DNA from: Pedobacter sp. D749 | GTDB lineage: Bacteria > Bacteroidota > Bacteroidia > Sphingobacteriales > Sphingobacteriaceae | Assembly: GCF_019317285.1 (NCBI RefSeq) | Contig: NZ_CP079218.1 | Coordinates: 3,782,001 to 3,846,000 of the forward strand | Length of the DNA: 64,000 nt | Reading direction: 5' to 3' | Part shown: piece after piece, positions 18,414 through 28,531 of the stretch | Numbering within the stretch: position 1 is the stretch's first letter | Layout of the letters: each line of letters starts with the position of its first letter | Notes under the pieces: generated by a model | What the model saw: only the letters and a program-made list of their open reading frames with translations | What the model was told of the DNA's origin: nothing | Databases searched by the model: none | Position numbers and translations under genes: made by a program

Positions 18414-19895
18414 ATGGCAAATTATTTTAACACATTACCTCTTAGAGAAAAATTAAACCAATTAGGTGTTTGCGATTTCATGGACAGTTCTGAATTTTTA
18501 GATGGAGTTAGCGCATTAAAAGGAAAAAAACTGGTAATTGTTGGTTGTGGCGCACAAGGCTTAAACCAAGGTTTAAATTTAAGAGATAGTGGTTTAGATG
18601 TAAGCTACACTTTACGTAAGGAAGCAATTGAAGGCAAACGCGATTCGTGGAAAAATGCAACTGAAAATAATTTCACCGTTGGCACTTATGAAGAACTGAT
18701 TCCAAATGCAGATGTCGTAATTAACCTTACTCCAGATAAACAACACACTGCTGTTGTAAATGCAATTATGCCTTTAATGAAAGAAGGTGCCACTTTGTTA
18801 TATTCCCACGGTTTCAATATCGTTGAAGAAGGTATGCAGATCCGTAAAGATTTAACCGTAATTATGGTTGCACCTAAATGCCCGGGTAGTGAGGTTAGAG
18901 CGGAATATGTTCGTGGTTTTGGTGTTCCTACTTTAATTGCTGTTCACCCTGAAAACGACCCTCAAGGTAAAGGATTAGCACAGGCAAAAGCCTATTGCGC
19001 AGGTACAGGCGGTCACAGAGCTGGTGTATTAAAATCATCTTTCGTAGCTGAGGTAAAATCAGATTTAATGGGAGAGCAAACCATCCTTTGTGGTTTATTG
19101 CAAACAGGCTCTATCTTATCATTTGATAAAATGGTTGAAAAAGGAATCGATGCAGGTTATGCCTCTAAATTGGTTCAATACGGTGTTGAGGTAATTACTG
19201 AAGCTTTAAAGCAAGGTGGTATTACTGCCATGATGGACAGATTAAGTAACGTTGCTAAAATCAAAGCTTTCGAAATTTCGGAAGAATTGAAAGACATTAT
19301 GCGCCCTTTGTTCCAAAAACACCAGGATGATATTATGAGTGGCGAATTTAGCCGTACCATGATGGAAGATTGGGCAAATGGTGATAAAAACTTGTTAAAA
19401 TGGAGAGCTGAAACAGGCGAAACTGCTTTTGAAAAAACACCTGCTGGTGATGTTAAAATCGGTGAGCAGGAATATTTTGATAACTATACTTTAATGGTTG
19501 CTTTTGTTCGCGCTGGAGTTGAATTGGCTTTCGAAACCATGGTACAAGCTGGTATCAAACCAGAATCTGCTTACTACGAATCGTTACACGAAACACCACT
19601 TATCGCAAATACTATTGCTCGTAAGAAATTGTTCGAAATGAATCGCGTAATTTCTGATACTGCCGAATACGGTTGTTATCTGTTCGATCAGGCTTGTAAA
19701 CCACTTTTAGGTGATTTCATGAAAAAAGTAGATACCGATTTAGTTGGTAAAAACTTTAACGAAGGTAAAGATGGTGCGGTTGACAACAGAAAATTAATTG
19801 ATGTTAACGAAGCTATCCGTTCACACGAAGTAGAACAGATTGGTGCAACGTTGCGTAAAGCAATGACTGCAATGAAGGCGATTAAAACAGCATAG
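18414..19895 (+). CDS. ilvC: Ketol-acid reductoisomerase, class II (long form)
   Basis: This enzyme rearranges and reduces acetolactate/acetohydroxybutyrate using NADPH and Mg. At 493 residues it is the long, class II type known from E. coli and plants, with a duplicated C-terminal knotted domain. The Rossmann motif is [12 protein letters not shown] (about 44-54), followed by [14 protein letters not shown], which carries basic residues expected to favour [25 protein letters not shown] is the conserved metal/substrate segment. The whole reading frame is intact. Confidence 0.97.
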   Translation: MANYFNTLPLREKLNQLGVCDFMDSSEFLDGVSALKGKKLVIVGCGAQGLNQGLNLRDSGLDVSYTLRKEAIEGKRDSWKNATENNFTVGTYEELIPNADVVINLTPDKQHTAVVNAIMPLMKEGATLLYSHGFNIVEEGMQIRKDLTVIMVAPKCPGSEVRAEYVRGFGVPTLIAVHPENDPQGKGLAQAKAYCAGTGGHRAGVLKSSFVAEVKSDLMGEQTILCGLLQTGSILSFDKMVEKGIDAGYASKLVQYGVEVITEALKQGGITAMMDRLSNVAKIKAFEISEELKDIMRPLFQKHQDDIMSGEFSRTMMEDWANGDKNLLKWRAETGETAFEKTPAGDVKIGEQEYFDNYTLMVAFVRAGVELAFETMVQAGIKPESAYYESLHETPLIANTIARKKLFEMNRVISDTAEYGCYLFDQACKPLLGDFMKKVDTDLVGKNFNEGKDGAVDNRKLIDVNEAIRSHEVEQIGATLRKAMTAMKAIKTA

Positions 19896-19904
19896 TAAAC
19901 TTAC

Positions 19905-19937
19905 AAACCTCGCAGGTTTTAAAAACCTGAGAGGTTT
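19905..19937. repeat. AAACCTCGCAGGTTT palindrome between ilvC and leuC
   Basis: The arms AAACCTCGCAGGTTTT and AAAACCTGAGAGGTTT pair with one mismatch. A related palindrome occurs at 33620-33650. It fills half of the 60-base ilvC-leuC gap and lacks a T tract, so it looks like an interspersed element and not a terminator. Confidence 0.75.
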
Positions 19938-19955
19938 AAATAATTATATAAAAAG

Positions 19956-21362
19956 ATGTCAAAAACATTAGTAGAAAAAATTTGGGATGCTCACGTTGTA
20001 AAAAGTGAAGAAGGATTTCCTGATATTTTATACATTGATACACACTTAATACACGAGGTGACCTCTCCGCAGGCATTTGATGGCTTGCGCAAAAGAGGTT
20101 TACCTGTTTTTCGTCCAAAGCAGACTGTAGCAACTGCCGATCATAATGTACCTACCTTAAATCAGTTATTACCAATCAAAGAAGAGCTTTCGCGCTATCA
20201 GGTTGATATGCTGACTAAAAACTGTGCAGAATTTGGTGTAGAACTTTATGGATTAGGCCATCCTTTTCAGGGTATTGTACACGTTATCGGCCCGGAGTTA
20301 GGCATTACCTTACCAGGTAAAACGATGGTTTGCGGCGATAGCCATACCTCTACGCATGGTGCTTTTGGTGCCATTGCATTTGGTATTGGTACTTCGCAGG
20401 TAGAGCAGGTTTTTGCAACGCAATGTTTATTGCTGTCGAAACCTAAAACCATGAAAATTGAGGTAAACGGCGAACTTGGACAAGGTGTTGGTGCAAAAGA
20501 CATTATCTTATACATTATTGCCAAAATCTCTGCAGCGGGCGGTACAGGTTATTTTATTGAATATGCTGGGTCGGCAATTGAGGCTTTAAGTATGGAAGCC
20601 CGTATGACCATCTGTAATATGAGTATCGAAATGGGTGCACGTGGTGGATTAATTGCACCAGACCAAACCACTTTCGATTACATTAAAGGAAGAGAGTTTG
20701 CTCCTGCCGGCGAAGAATGGGATAAAGCTTTAGCTTATTGGAAAACATTATATAGCGATGCTGATGCCAAATTCGATAGCGTGTTAACTTTCGATGCTGC
20801 AGATATTGCCCCAATGATTACCTATGGTACTAACCCTGGAATGGGAATGGGCATTCAGGAACATATTCCGGCAACTGGCGCACAACCAGAAAAAGAAAAA
20901 CTTTCGTACCAGAAAGCGTTAGATTATATGGGCTTTGACGATGATTCATCATTGATCGGGAAACCGGTTGATTATGTGTTTATCGGAAGTTGTACCAACT
21001 CCCGCATTGAAGATTTGCGCGAAGTTGCCGATTTTGTTAAAGATAAACGCAAAGCCGATAATGTTACCGTTTGGATTGTTCCAGGATCGAAGCAGGTAGA
21101 ACAGCAGGCCAAAAACGAAGGTTTGGATAAAATTTTCGAAGCCGCTGGTTTCCAGTTACGTGAACCAGGTTGCAGTGCGTGTTTAGGAATGAACGAAGAT
21201 AAAATCCCGGCAGGCAAATATTGTGTATCTACATCAAACAGAAACTTTGAAGGTAGACAAGGACAAAATGCTCGCACCTTATTGGCTAGCCCGCTTACCG
21301 CAGCAGCAGCAGCAGTAACCGGAAAAATTACTGATGTGAGGGATTTTTTGGAGAAAGCTTAA
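19956..21362 (+). CDS. leuC: 3-isopropylmalate dehydratase, large subunit
   Basis: This aconitase-family Fe-S subunit of isopropylmalate isomerase (leucine synthesis) acts with LeuD. The 468-residue protein carries [19 protein letters not shown] and the three [4Fe-4S] ligands Cys346 (GSCTNSR), Cys406 and Cys409 (PGCSACLG). Length and motifs are standard. The stop codon runs into a CCCCTAAATCCCC-type repeat. LeuD is encoded one gene downstream. Confidence 0.97.
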   Translation: MSKTLVEKIWDAHVVKSEEGFPDILYIDTHLIHEVTSPQAFDGLRKRGLPVFRPKQTVATADHNVPTLNQLLPIKEELSRYQVDMLTKNCAEFGVELYGLGHPFQGIVHVIGPELGITLPGKTMVCGDSHTSTHGAFGAIAFGIGTSQVEQVFATQCLLLSKPKTMKIEVNGELGQGVGAKDIILYIIAKISAAGGTGYFIEYAGSAIEALSMEARMTICNMSIEMGARGGLIAPDQTTFDYIKGREFAPAGEEWDKALAYWKTLYSDADAKFDSVLTFDAADIAPMITYGTNPGMGMGIQEHIPATGAQPEKEKLSYQKALDYMGFDDDSSLIGKPVDYVFIGSCTNSRIEDLREVADFVKDKRKADNVTVWIVPGSKQVEQQAKNEGLDKIFEAAGFQLREPGCSACLGMNEDKIPAGKYCVSTSNRNFEGRQGQNARTLLASPLTAAAAAVTGKITDVRDFLEKA

Positions 21363-21390
21363 CCCCTAAATCCCCTAGAGGGGACTTTAA
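21362..21390. repeat. CCCCTAAATCCCCT palindromic repeat after leuC
   Basis: ACCCCTAAATCCCCTAGAGG continues into GGACTT, a palindromic core CCCCTAGAGGGG. The element starts at the leuC stop codon. Related copies are at 21426, 26368, 31084 and 35824, the last two also abutting stop codons. Confidence 0.75.
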
Positions 21391-21394
21391 CAAG

Positions 21395-21748
21395 ATGAAT
21401 AATAATACTACCAGCACTCAATCAAAAGCCCCTTTAAGGGGGTTGGGGGTTCTAGAAGTTGCCATGTTAAATGTAAAAGCCGGATTATCGGCTGATTTTG
21501 AAAAAGCTTTTAGCGAAGCACAAAAAATCATTTCTTCGATGGAAGGTTACATTTCGCATCAGCTTCAAAAATGTGTAGAAGTAGAAAATAAATATATCCT
21601 GCTGGTAAACTGGAAAACAATGGAGGCACATACCGAAGGTTTCAGAGGATCGGCAGAATACCAGGATTGGAAAAAGTTATTACATCACTTTTATGATCCT
21701 TTTCCAACAGTTGAACACTTTGAGATGGTAGAGGGTTGTAAGGCTTAA
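21395..21748 (+). CDS. Antibiotic biosynthesis monooxygenase (ABM)-fold protein
   Basis: This small dimeric alpha-beta-barrel-type protein of about 117 residues has ABM domain features VLEVAMLNVKAGLSADFEKA, EGYISHQLQKCVE and LVNWKTMEAHTEGFR. Members range from quinol/haem oxygenases to uncharacterised enzymes, and substrate is unknown. Family-like residues begin at GVLEVAML, upstream of the internal ATG at 21464. The only upstream ATG is 21395, so the first 18 or so residues derive from a low-complexity stretch plus a CCCCTTTAAGGGGG repeat. Start choice is therefore uncertain. It sits between leuC and leuD. Confidence 0.72.
   Translation: MNNNTTSTQSKAPLRGLGVLEVAMLNVKAGLSADFEKAFSEAQKIISSMEGYISHQLQKCVEVENKYILLVNWKTMEAHTEGFRGSAEYQDWKKLLHHFYDPFPTVEHFEMVEGCKA
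21426..21452. repeat. CCCCTTTAAGGGGG repeat within the ABM gene 5' end
   Basis: This copy of the C/G-run palindrome is translated as KAPLRGLGV at the N-terminus of the ABM-fold protein. Only 35 bases separate it from the preceding copy, suggesting local duplication. Confidence 0.7.
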
Positions 21749-21825
21749 GGTGGAGGGTAAAAACATGGAGCATAAAACTAACACTATTAAGCAAAGGCTT
21801 AAAGAATAAAGATAAAAAGTGCAAT

Positions 21826-21862
21826 ACAAGTCTCGCTACTTGATACTCCTTACTTGATACTA
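21826..21862 (+). repeat. GATACT-rich repeat before leuD
   Basis: It contains CTACTTGATACTCC and TTACTTGATACTAATTG and ends six bases before the preferred leuD ATG. It has the same family and orientation as the copies before atpC, ilvA and hemB. Confidence 0.75.
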
Positions 21863-21868
21863 ATTGAT

Positions 21869-22453
21869 ATGAAAAAATTCACAAAATTAACATCGGCAGT
21901 AGTGCCTTTAAATATAGAGAACATAGATACCGACCAGATTATTCCTGCAAGGTTTCTAAAAGCGACAACCCGCGAAGGTTTCGGCGAGAACTTGTTTCGT
22001 GATTGGCGTTATGAAAACGATAACCAGCCGAAAGCTGATTTCGTGATGAATAACCCAACTTACAGTGGTCAGGTATTAGTTGCCGGAAAAAACTTTGGTT
22101 GTGGCAGCAGTCGTGAGCATGCCGCCTGGGCCATTCAGGATGCAGGTTTTGATGCGGTAATCAGCAGTTTCTTTGCAGATATCTTTAAAGGCAATGCATT
22201 GAACAACGGTTTACTACCCATTCAGGTAAGTGACGAGTTCTTGGCACAGATATTCAAAGCGGTTGACAACAATCCTAAATCAGCCTTGGAAGTTGATTTA
22301 GAGAACCAAACGGTAACGATTATAGAAACTGGCGCTCAGGAATCATTTGAGATCAACCCTTACAAAAAATCATGCCTGATAAACGGTTATGATGATATCG
22401 ATTTCATTTTAAACCAGAAACAATTAATTAAAGAATTCGAGCAAGCGAGATAA
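21869..22453 (+). CDS. leuD: 3-isopropylmalate dehydratase, small subunit
   Basis: This is the swivelling domain partner of LeuC. The 194-residue protein from the ATG at 21869 begins [18 protein letters not shown]. It includes [16 protein letters not shown] and the active-site segment [15 protein letters not shown]. An ATG at 21854 would add five residues drawn from the repeat and is less likely. Its stop codon shares one base with the start of the ABC ATPase gene, so the two are coupled. Confidence 0.95.
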   Translation: MKKFTKLTSAVVPLNIENIDTDQIIPARFLKATTREGFGENLFRDWRYENDNQPKADFVMNNPTYSGQVLVAGKNFGCGSSREHAAWAIQDAGFDAVISSFFADIFKGNALNNGLLPIQVSDEFLAQIFKAVDNNPKSALEVDLENQTVTIIETGAQESFEINPYKKSCLINGYDDIDFILNQKQLIKEFEQAR

Positions 22454-23916
22454 TGTTTAAACCATTCGTTCACATACAGGACTTAAATTTAAGTTACCAT
22501 AACAAAGTGGTGCTAAAGGATTTGTATTGGGAAATGAATGTTTGCGAAAGTTATGTAATTGGTGGTAAAAGCGGAACAGGAAAAACATCATTGGCAAAAG
22601 CAATTGCAGGCTTAGTTCCAACTCAAGGAAGTATCGAAATTGATTTTGATCCGCTGAGTGACCTTCCAAAAGAAGTACTTTACGTAGAAAGCTGGTATCA
22701 GTTTAAAAATTTAGAAGGTGTTGCCAATTTTTATTACCAGCAACGTTATACCAGTCAGCAGGCTAAAGAAACCTTAACCGTTCATGCCGAACTGGTTGGT
22801 TATGGTAAAGAAAAAGGACTTCATTTTGATCAGGTTGAACCGATTTTAGAAGCTTTGGGCTTTGCAACATTTGCCAGTTCACAACTGATCGAATTATCCA
22901 GCGGCGAACATAAAAAATTGCAATTGGTTAAAGCCTTATGGTTAAAACCACAGTTATTGATTATCGACCAGCCGTACACAGGCTTGGATGCTGCTTCACG
23001 CAGTAACCTGAACATTTTATTAGATCGGGTTGCCGAAGAAGGTGTTCAATTGATCTTGATCTGTAATGACACTGAGCTACCAGGCTGTATTGATTCTTTC
23101 GCCGAAATAAGAGATGGCCAATTAGTTAAAGTAGATGCTTTAGAAAGTTCAGCTACCGAAATCCATTTAAGAGAAATTCCGGATTTCTTAAAAGAATCTC
23201 CTGTTTACAATTCTGATGATATTGTAAAAATGGTTAATGTAAACATTAGCTATGGTGAAAAACAGGTTTTAAAAAATATCAACTGGGAAGTTAAGGCCGG
23301 AGAAAAATGGCTTTTACAAGGACATAACGGTTCAGGAAAATCGACATTACTGAGTTTAGTGAATGGTGATCATCCACAATCTTATGCCAACGAGCTCTAT
23401 TTATTTGGCAACAGGCGTGGAAGTGGCGAAAGTATTTGGGATATTAAACAACATATTGGTTTAATCTCGCCCGAATTTCACTGGTATTTCGACCCTACCG
23501 CTACCGTTTGGCAAAGTATCGCCTCTGGTTTTTATGATACCGTAGGTTTGTTCCAACAATTGCCCTATACCAAAAGCACACAGGTTGATGAACTGGTTGC
23601 ATACTTTGGACTTACCGAAAATAAAAATGAATTATTAACCGCGCTTCCACTCGGTAAACAGCGGTTAGTGTTGTTAGCACGGACAATTATAAAAAATCCG
23701 GAATTATTAATTCTGGATGAACCTTGCCAGGGTTTAGACCAACAGCAAACGAAACATTTTAACCAATTGGTTGATGAATTATGCAGCAACGGGATGACCT
23801 TAATTTATGTTGGCCATTTTGAATCGCAGCTGCCAACCTGCATAGAAAAAAGAATATTGTTAGAAAAAGGCGAGGTAAAAGTCGTCGAAAGTTTAAACAC
23901 AGAAATATTAAGCTGA
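22453..23916 (+). CDS. ModF-like protein with two fused ABC ATPase domains
   Basis: This 487-residue soluble protein has two ABC ATPase modules and no membrane segments, like ModF of the molybdate locus. Module 1 has the Walker A GGKSGTGKTS (about 37), signature LSSGEHKKLQL and Walker B LLIIDQPYTGLD. Module 2 has GHNGSGKSTLL (about 290), a degenerate signature ALPLGKQRLVL and LLILDEPCQGLD. In module 1 the Walker B glutamate is replaced by Gln (IDQP), so hydrolysis there may be weak. It overlaps leuD by one base, and no permease is nearby. Its role in a leucine operon is unexplained. Confidence 0.8.
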   Translation: MFKPFVHIQDLNLSYHNKVVLKDLYWEMNVCESYVIGGKSGTGKTSLAKAIAGLVPTQGSIEIDFDPLSDLPKEVLYVESWYQFKNLEGVANFYYQQRYTSQQAKETLTVHAELVGYGKEKGLHFDQVEPILEALGFATFASSQLIELSSGEHKKLQLVKALWLKPQLLIIDQPYTGLDAASRSNLNILLDRVAEEGVQLILICNDTELPGCIDSFAEIRDGQLVKVDALESSATEIHLREIPDFLKESPVYNSDDIVKMVNVNISYGEKQVLKNINWEVKAGEKWLLQGHNGSGKSTLLSLVNGDHPQSYANELYLFGNRRGSGESIWDIKQHIGLISPEFHWYFDPTATVWQSIASGFYDTVGLFQQLPYTKSTQVDELVAYFGLTENKNELLTALPLGKQRLVLLARTIIKNPELLILDEPCQGLDQQQTKHFNQLVDELCSNGMTLIYVGHFESQLPTCIEKRILLEKGEVKVVESLNTEILS

Positions 23917-24057
23917 TGCAAAATTAACTACAGATAAAAAGGATGAACACAGATAAAATCTAATGATTCGTGAAGCCACGAAGCTTAGCAGAAATAAATC
24001 TGTATTTATCGGTAAAAATCTGTGGTAAAAACGGCAGCAGCAAAAGAGGAGTCAATA

Positions 24058-25149
24058 ATGAAGAAGAACATTTTAGTAATACCTGGAGACGGTATCGGAC
24101 CCGAAGTAACCACTTGGGGAAAAACAGCATTAGAAAAAATTGCTGAAATTTTTGGCCACGAATTTACGTTTGACGAAGCTTTAATGGGCCATGCGGCTAT
24201 TGAAGTTACTGGCGAGCCTTTGCCGGATGAAACTTTAGAAAAAGCAAGAAAAAGCGATGCAATCCTTTTCGGAGCCATTGGTCACGCCAAATATGATAAT
24301 GACCCAAGTTTAAAAGTTAGACCTGAACAAGGCCTTTTAAAAATCCGTAAAGAACTTGGTCTCTTTGCCAATCTCCGCCCAATATTACTATTTGATGAAC
24401 TTCTTCAGGCATCGAGCATTAAACCAGAAATTTTAAGAGGAACAGATATTTTGTTCTTCCGCGAATTGACAGGAGATGTTTATTTCGGAGAAAAAACACG
24501 ATCTGAAGATCGCAATACGGCTTCTGACCTTATGATTTATCACCGTTATGAAGTAGAACGGATTGCACATAAAGCTTACCAGGCTGCGCAACAACGCGAC
24601 AAAAGATTGTGTTCGGTGGATAAAGCAAACGTTTTAGAAAGCTCACGCTTATGGCGCGAAACCGTTCAGGAAATTGCAAAACAATATCCTGATGTAGAAA
24701 CTGAGCACATGTTTATCGACAATGCAGCCATGCAGTTAATCAAAAATCCTAAAAAATTCGACGTGGTTTTAACGGCTAATTTATTTGGGGATATTTTAAC
24801 CGATGAAGCTTCGCAGATTGCGGGCTCAATGGGTATGCTGGCTTCGGCATCTGTTGGCGAAAGTACAGGTTTCTTTGAGCCGATCCACGGTTCGGCGCAT
24901 GATATTGCAGGTAAAGATTTAGCTAATCCGTTGGCCTCTATCCTATCGGCAGCCTTAATGTTGGAAATTGGTTTCGGACTTAAGGAAGAAGCCAAATTAT
25001 TGGTTGATACCATCGATCAGGTATTGAAAGAAGGTTTCAGAACCCATGATATTGCCGATCAAAACACAAACCGTTTCAAAGTTTTGGGCACAGCCGAAAT
25101 GGGCAAATTGGTTATTAAATTCTTATCACAAAAATTAATCACTTCCTAA
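24058..25149 (+). CDS. leuB: 3-isopropylmalate dehydrogenase
   Basis: This enzyme oxidatively decarboxylates 3-isopropylmalate in leucine synthesis. The 363-residue protein starts [17 protein letters not shown]. The substrate-binding arginines are in [16 protein letters not shown], and the metal-site segment is [19 protein letters not shown]. The ATG at 24058 is preceded by AGAGGAG at a suitable distance, an unusually clear Shine-Dalgarno-like sequence for this lineage. The upstream ATG at 24022 would add twelve residues unlike the family. Confidence 0.95.
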   Translation: MKKNILVIPGDGIGPEVTTWGKTALEKIAEIFGHEFTFDEALMGHAAIEVTGEPLPDETLEKARKSDAILFGAIGHAKYDNDPSLKVRPEQGLLKIRKELGLFANLRPILLFDELLQASSIKPEILRGTDILFFRELTGDVYFGEKTRSEDRNTASDLMIYHRYEVERIAHKAYQAAQQRDKRLCSVDKANVLESSRLWRETVQEIAKQYPDVETEHMFIDNAAMQLIKNPKKFDVVLTANLFGDILTDEASQIAGSMGMLASASVGESTGFFEPIHGSAHDIAGKDLANPLASILSAALMLEIGFGLKEEAKLLVDTIDQVLKEGFRTHDIADQNTNRFKVLGTAEMGKLVIKFLSQKLITS

Positions 25150-25159
25150 CCTTAAGATT

Positions 25160-26320
25160 ATGATTCACGACCCAAACAAAGTTTATATTTTCGACACGAC
25201 ATTGCGTGACGGAGAGCAGGTTCCAGGCTGCCAGTTAGATACAAACCAAAAAGTAGAAATCGCAAAATCACTTGAGCTTTTAGGAGTTGATGTAATTGAA
25301 GCAGGTTTTCCGGTATCTAGTCCAGGAGATTTTAACAGTGTAATTGAACTATCGAAAGCAGTTAGCAATCCAATTATCTGCGCTTTAACCCGCGCAAATA
25401 AAAATGATATTGATGTTGCTGCAGATGCTTTGCGTTATGCAAAAAGACCGCGGATCCACACCGGAATTGGTTCATCTGATTTCCACATTAAGCATAAATT
25501 TAACAGTACCCGCGAAGAAATTTTAGAACGCGCCGTGGAAGCTGTAAGGTATTCGAAAAAATTTGTGGAGGATGTTGAATTCTACGCAGAGGATGCCGGC
25601 CGTGCCGACATTGAATTTTTAGCCAAAATGGTTGAAGCAGTAATTGCTGCAGGTGCAACAGTAGTGAATATTCCGGATACCAATGGTTATTGCTTGCCAG
25701 ACCAATACGGTTCTAAAATTCTTTATTTAAAAGAAAACGTAAAAAATATCGATAAAGCCATTATCTCTGTGCATTGCCACAACGATTTGGGCTTGGCTAC
25801 AGCCAATTCTATTGCAGGCTTACAGAATGGTGCCCGTCAGGTAGAATGTACCATCAACGGCATCGGAGAGCGCGCAGGCAATACATCCATGGAAGAAGTC
25901 GTGATGATTTTGAAAACGCACAAAATTTTAGGCTTAAACACACAAATTGATGCTACCCGTTTCTATGAAATGAGCCACATGATACGTAACCAGATGAATA
26001 TGCCGGTACAACCAAATAAAGCAATTGTTGGTGGAAATGCATTTTCGCATAGTTCAGGTATCCACCAGGATGGTTTCTTGAAAAACCGCGAGAACTACGA
26101 AATTATTAAACCTGAAGATGTTGGTTTCCCTGATGCTACCATTGTATTAACGGCAAGAAGTGGTCGCCATGCTTTAAAACATCACTTAGACCGTTTAGGC
26201 CATAAATTAGAAAAAGACCATTTAGATATTGTTTACAAACAGTTTTTAGTTTTGGCTGATAGCAAACAGGGCATTAACGATTACGATCTGAACCAATTGG
26301 TTGCTTTGCACTTAGCATAA
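25160..26320 (+). CDS. leuA: 2-isopropylmalate synthase, short form without regulatory domain
   Basis: This enzyme condenses acetyl-CoA with 2-oxoisovalerate, the committed step to leucine. The 386-residue protein has the TIM-barrel motifs [14 protein letters not shown], the metal-binding [13 protein letters not shown] and [35 protein letters not shown] is also present. Longer LeuA proteins (about 500 residues) carry a C-terminal leucine-binding domain; here the chain ends after the linker region. Homocitrate or citramalate synthase are related alternatives, but position between leuB and ilvA and the SGIHQDG motif favour LeuA. Confidence 0.87.
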   Translation: MIHDPNKVYIFDTTLRDGEQVPGCQLDTNQKVEIAKSLELLGVDVIEAGFPVSSPGDFNSVIELSKAVSNPIICALTRANKNDIDVAADALRYAKRPRIHTGIGSSDFHIKHKFNSTREEILERAVEAVRYSKKFVEDVEFYAEDAGRADIEFLAKMVEAVIAAGATVVNIPDTNGYCLPDQYGSKILYLKENVKNIDKAIISVHCHNDLGLATANSIAGLQNGARQVECTINGIGERAGNTSMEEVVMILKTHKILGLNTQIDATRFYEMSHMIRNQMNMPVQPNKAIVGGNAFSHSSGIHQDGFLKNRENYEIIKPEDVGFPDATIVLTARSGRHALKHHLDRLGHKLEKDHLDIVYKQFLVLADSKQGINDYDLNQLVALHLA

Positions 26321-26367
26321 AAGGTTAAAGACTAAAGCTAAAAGCAAGCTGAGAATTGCCTTAAACT

Positions 26368-26406
26368 TTGAGGGGTGTCCCTCTTTGGAGGGGGCAGGGG
26401 GAGGAT
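26368..26406. repeat. G-run repeat between leuA and ilvA
   Basis: The stretch GAGGGGTGTCCCTCTTTGGA continues into GGGGGCAGGGGGAGG. It is a diverged member of the C/G-run palindrome family that abuts stop codons elsewhere in the window. Confidence 0.6.
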
Positions 26407-26432
26407 TTAAGTTTGAAATACAGACCTAGCCC

Positions 26433-26505
26433 ACCTAACCTGATCCGATAGCTATCGGATGAAATGAGCATGAAGCGCAGCGGAATAAAATGTAAAGCAG
26501 GACTG
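26433..26505 (+). repeat. Interspersed element ending GGGACTGC (family B), plus-oriented copy
   Basis: Read left to right it follows the pattern TAAACCCGAT ... GAAGCG ... CGAAGTGCA ... GTAAAGCGGGACTGC. The opening carries the perfect 18-base palindrome ATCCGATAGCTATCGGAT (26443-26460). The other three copies (33519, 45785, 51334) are in reverse orientation. Confidence 0.6.
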
Positions 26506-26555
26506 CAATAACCGAAAAGTACCAAACCCTGCTTTACAAAACACACAAGAGAATA

Positions 26556-26592
26556 TTGGTCTTGATACTTGATTCTCTCTATACCTGATACT
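26556..26592 (+). repeat. GATACT-rich repeat before ilvA
   Basis: It contains TCTTGATACTTGATTCTC and ATACCTGATACTAC and ends six bases before the preferred ilvA start codon. An alternative upstream ATG at 26569 lies inside the repeat. Confidence 0.75.
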
Positions 26593-26598
26593 ACAACA

Positions 26599-27849
26599 AT
26601 GAATACTACAACACCACATACACTGGATTTTAAATCTGCATCAGAAAGGCTCAAAGGCGTGGTAAAACGTACCCCACTTGAGTTTAATGCCGGCCTTTCT
26701 TCTCACTACAACGCCAACATTTATTTAAAAAGAGAAGATTTGCAGATTGTACGCTCTTATAAATTGCGTGGTGCCTACAATAAAATCAGTTCACTGCCTC
26801 AAGAATCGTTAGTTAACGGTGTTGTTTGTGCAAGTGCGGGCAACCATGCACAGGGCGTAGCTTATTCATGCAAAAAACTCGGTATTAAAGGCGTTATTTT
26901 TATGCCGGAAATCACCCCGAAACAAAAAGTTAAACAAACTTATATGTTTGGTGGCGACAGCGTAGAAGTCATTTTAGTTGGCGATACTTTCGACGATTGT
27001 TTAAAAGAAGCATTGGCCTATAGTGCCGATAAATCGGCAACTTTTATTCCACCTTTCGATGATGAAAAAGTAATTGAAGGACAGGCAACGGTTGGTGTAG
27101 AAATTTATGAAGACCTTCCTGATTTAGACATTTTGGTGATGCCTGTTGGCGGTGGCGGTTTGGCCTCGGGCGTGAGTGCCTACATGAAAACCGTAAAACC
27201 TGATGTAAAACTGGTTGGCGTTGAGCCGCTGGGTGCACCATCTATGGTTACTGCCATGGAAAACGGCGGTCCTTATACTTTAGACGAAATAGACCGCTTT
27301 GTGGATGGTGCCGCTGTAAAAAGGATCGGCCATATTACTTACGAATATTGCAAGGAACTTCTTGATCAGATGCATTTAATCCCTGAGGGCAAAATCTGCA
27401 CCACCATTTTAAAGCTGTATAACGAAGACGCCATTGTGGTAGAACCGGCTGGCGCACTATCCATTGCCGCATTAGATCAGCTGAGAGATCAGATTGCCGG
27501 TAAAACTGTAGTTTGTATTGTTAGTGGCGGAAACAACGATATAGAGCGCATGCAGGAGATTAAAGAGAAATCTTTGCTTTTCGAAGGTTTGAAACATTAT
27601 TTTATTGTACGTTTTCCACAGAGACCAGGCGCTTTAAAATTATTTGTAAATGAGGTTTTGGGTCCGCAGGATGACATTACCCGTTTCGAGTTTATCAAAA
27701 AAACGAATAAAGAAAATGGACCTGCGTTGGTTGGTATCGAACTTTCTAACAAAAACGATTATGCTAGTTTATTACAACGCATGAAAGATTTTAAATTTGA
27801 AATTATTGAGCTGAACCAGGATCAGACTTTGTTTGAATATTTGGTTTAA
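26599..27849 (+). CDS. ilvA: Threonine ammonia-lyase (biosynthetic)
   Basis: This PLP enzyme deaminates threonine to 2-oxobutyrate, the entry to isoleucine. The 416-residue protein from 26599 has the PLP lysine in VRSYKLRGAYNKI, SAGNHAQGVAYS, and the glycine-rich phosphate loop PVGGGGLASG. The C-terminal ACT-like regulatory domain (about 325-416) starts near FIVRFPQRPGALKLFV, so isoleucine feedback is likely. It is the last biosynthetic gene of the plus-strand run. The stop codon is followed by a CCGCAAAGGGCG-type repeat. Confidence 0.93.
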   Translation: MNTTTPHTLDFKSASERLKGVVKRTPLEFNAGLSSHYNANIYLKREDLQIVRSYKLRGAYNKISSLPQESLVNGVVCASAGNHAQGVAYSCKKLGIKGVIFMPEITPKQKVKQTYMFGGDSVEVILVGDTFDDCLKEALAYSADKSATFIPPFDDEKVIEGQATVGVEIYEDLPDLDILVMPVGGGGLASGVSAYMKTVKPDVKLVGVEPLGAPSMVTAMENGGPYTLDEIDRFVDGAAVKRIGHITYEYCKELLDQMHLIPEGKICTTILKLYNEDAIVVEPAGALSIAALDQLRDQIAGKTVVCIVSGGNNDIERMQEIKEKSLLFEGLKHYFIVRFPQRPGALKLFVNEVLGPQDDITRFEFIKKTNKENGPALVGIELSNKNDYASLLQRMKDFKFEIIELNQDQTLFEYLV

Positions 27850-27907
27850 TGGTCTAATCTTTAACCGCAAAGGGCGAAAAGTTTTTCGCAAAATACCCAA
27901 AGGCGGT

Positions 27908-27979
27908 TCGTCATTCCCAACTTGATTGGAAATCCTAATGCAATAGCTTTAAGATTCCCGCCTGCGCGGGAAAGACGAC
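27908..27979. repeat. Palindromic repeat (GTCATTCCC / GGGAAAGAC type)
   Basis: The ends TCGTCATTCCC and GGGAAAGACGA are inverted repeats, with an inner stem ATTCCCGCCTGCGCGGGAA on the right side. It lies between ilvA and the cupin gene. Confidence 0.65.
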
Positions 27980-28003
27980 AGTTCTTGTAATATATTATAA
28001 AAG

Positions 28004-28354
28004 ATGAATTTCAAAGACTTAAGCAACAAAGCATTAATTTCGGATAGCGATATCGATTGGGAAGATTTAGGCGCTGGTGTTAAACGCAAAATTATGGCTT
28101 ACGATAATAACCTCATGCTTGTAAAGGTAGAATTTGAAAAAGATGCCATTGGCACCATTCACAATCATCCTCATCTTCAAATGAGTTATGTAGCCAAAGG
28201 AAGTTTTGAAGTGACCATGGGGGATGATAAGAAAATTTTAAATGAAGGAGACGTTTTCTTTGCCCCATCAAATGTTTTTCATGGTGTAGTTTGTTTAGAA
28301 GCTGGCTTATTGGTTGATATTTTTAATCCGCATCGGGAAGATTTTTTGAAATAA
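28004..28354 (+). CDS. Small cupin-domain protein (KdgF-like)
   Basis: This 116-residue single-domain cupin has metal-binding positions in HNHPHLQMSYV (cupin motif 1) and FFAPSNVFHGVVC (motif 2). The size and the motif-1 form resemble KdgF-type proteins that linearise unsaturated uronates, but many unrelated cupins look alike, so substrate is uncertain. It follows ilvA by 154 bp of repeat-rich DNA and need not belong to that transcript. Confidence 0.75.
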   Translation: MNFKDLSNKALISDSDIDWEDLGAGVKRKIMAYDNNLMLVKVEFEKDAIGTIHNHPHLQMSYVAKGSFEVTMGDDKKILNEGDVFFAPSNVFHGVVCLEAGLLVDIFNPHREDFLK

Positions 28355-28364
28355 GACTGGTGAT

Positions 28365-28475
28365 CGTCATTTCGAGTGGAGTACAACGAAATTGAGAACC
28401 ACGGAGGTGCTCAGCGAAGCTAAACCTATCTCGAGGTAGATCTCTCCGCTCCACTGCGTTCCGGTTGAGATGACG
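28365..28475. repeat. Long REP-like palindrome downstream of the cupin gene
   Basis: The outer arms CGTCATTTCGAGTGGAG and the complementary CTCCACTGCG ... GAGATGACG region enclose GAGGTGCTCAGCGAAGC and CTATCTCGAGGTAG. It is the longest member of the GTCATnnCGAG family here. Confidence 0.7.
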
Positions 28476-28531
28476 ACATTAGCTGTGAAGATCGCCAGGA
28501 ACCTTACACCCTCAACCTTACACCTTAAACC

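Noticed and set aside
19905..19937. Terminator between ilvC and leuC
   Set aside because: The palindrome lacks a T tract and belongs to an interspersed family also found at 33620, so termination within the operon is not supported.
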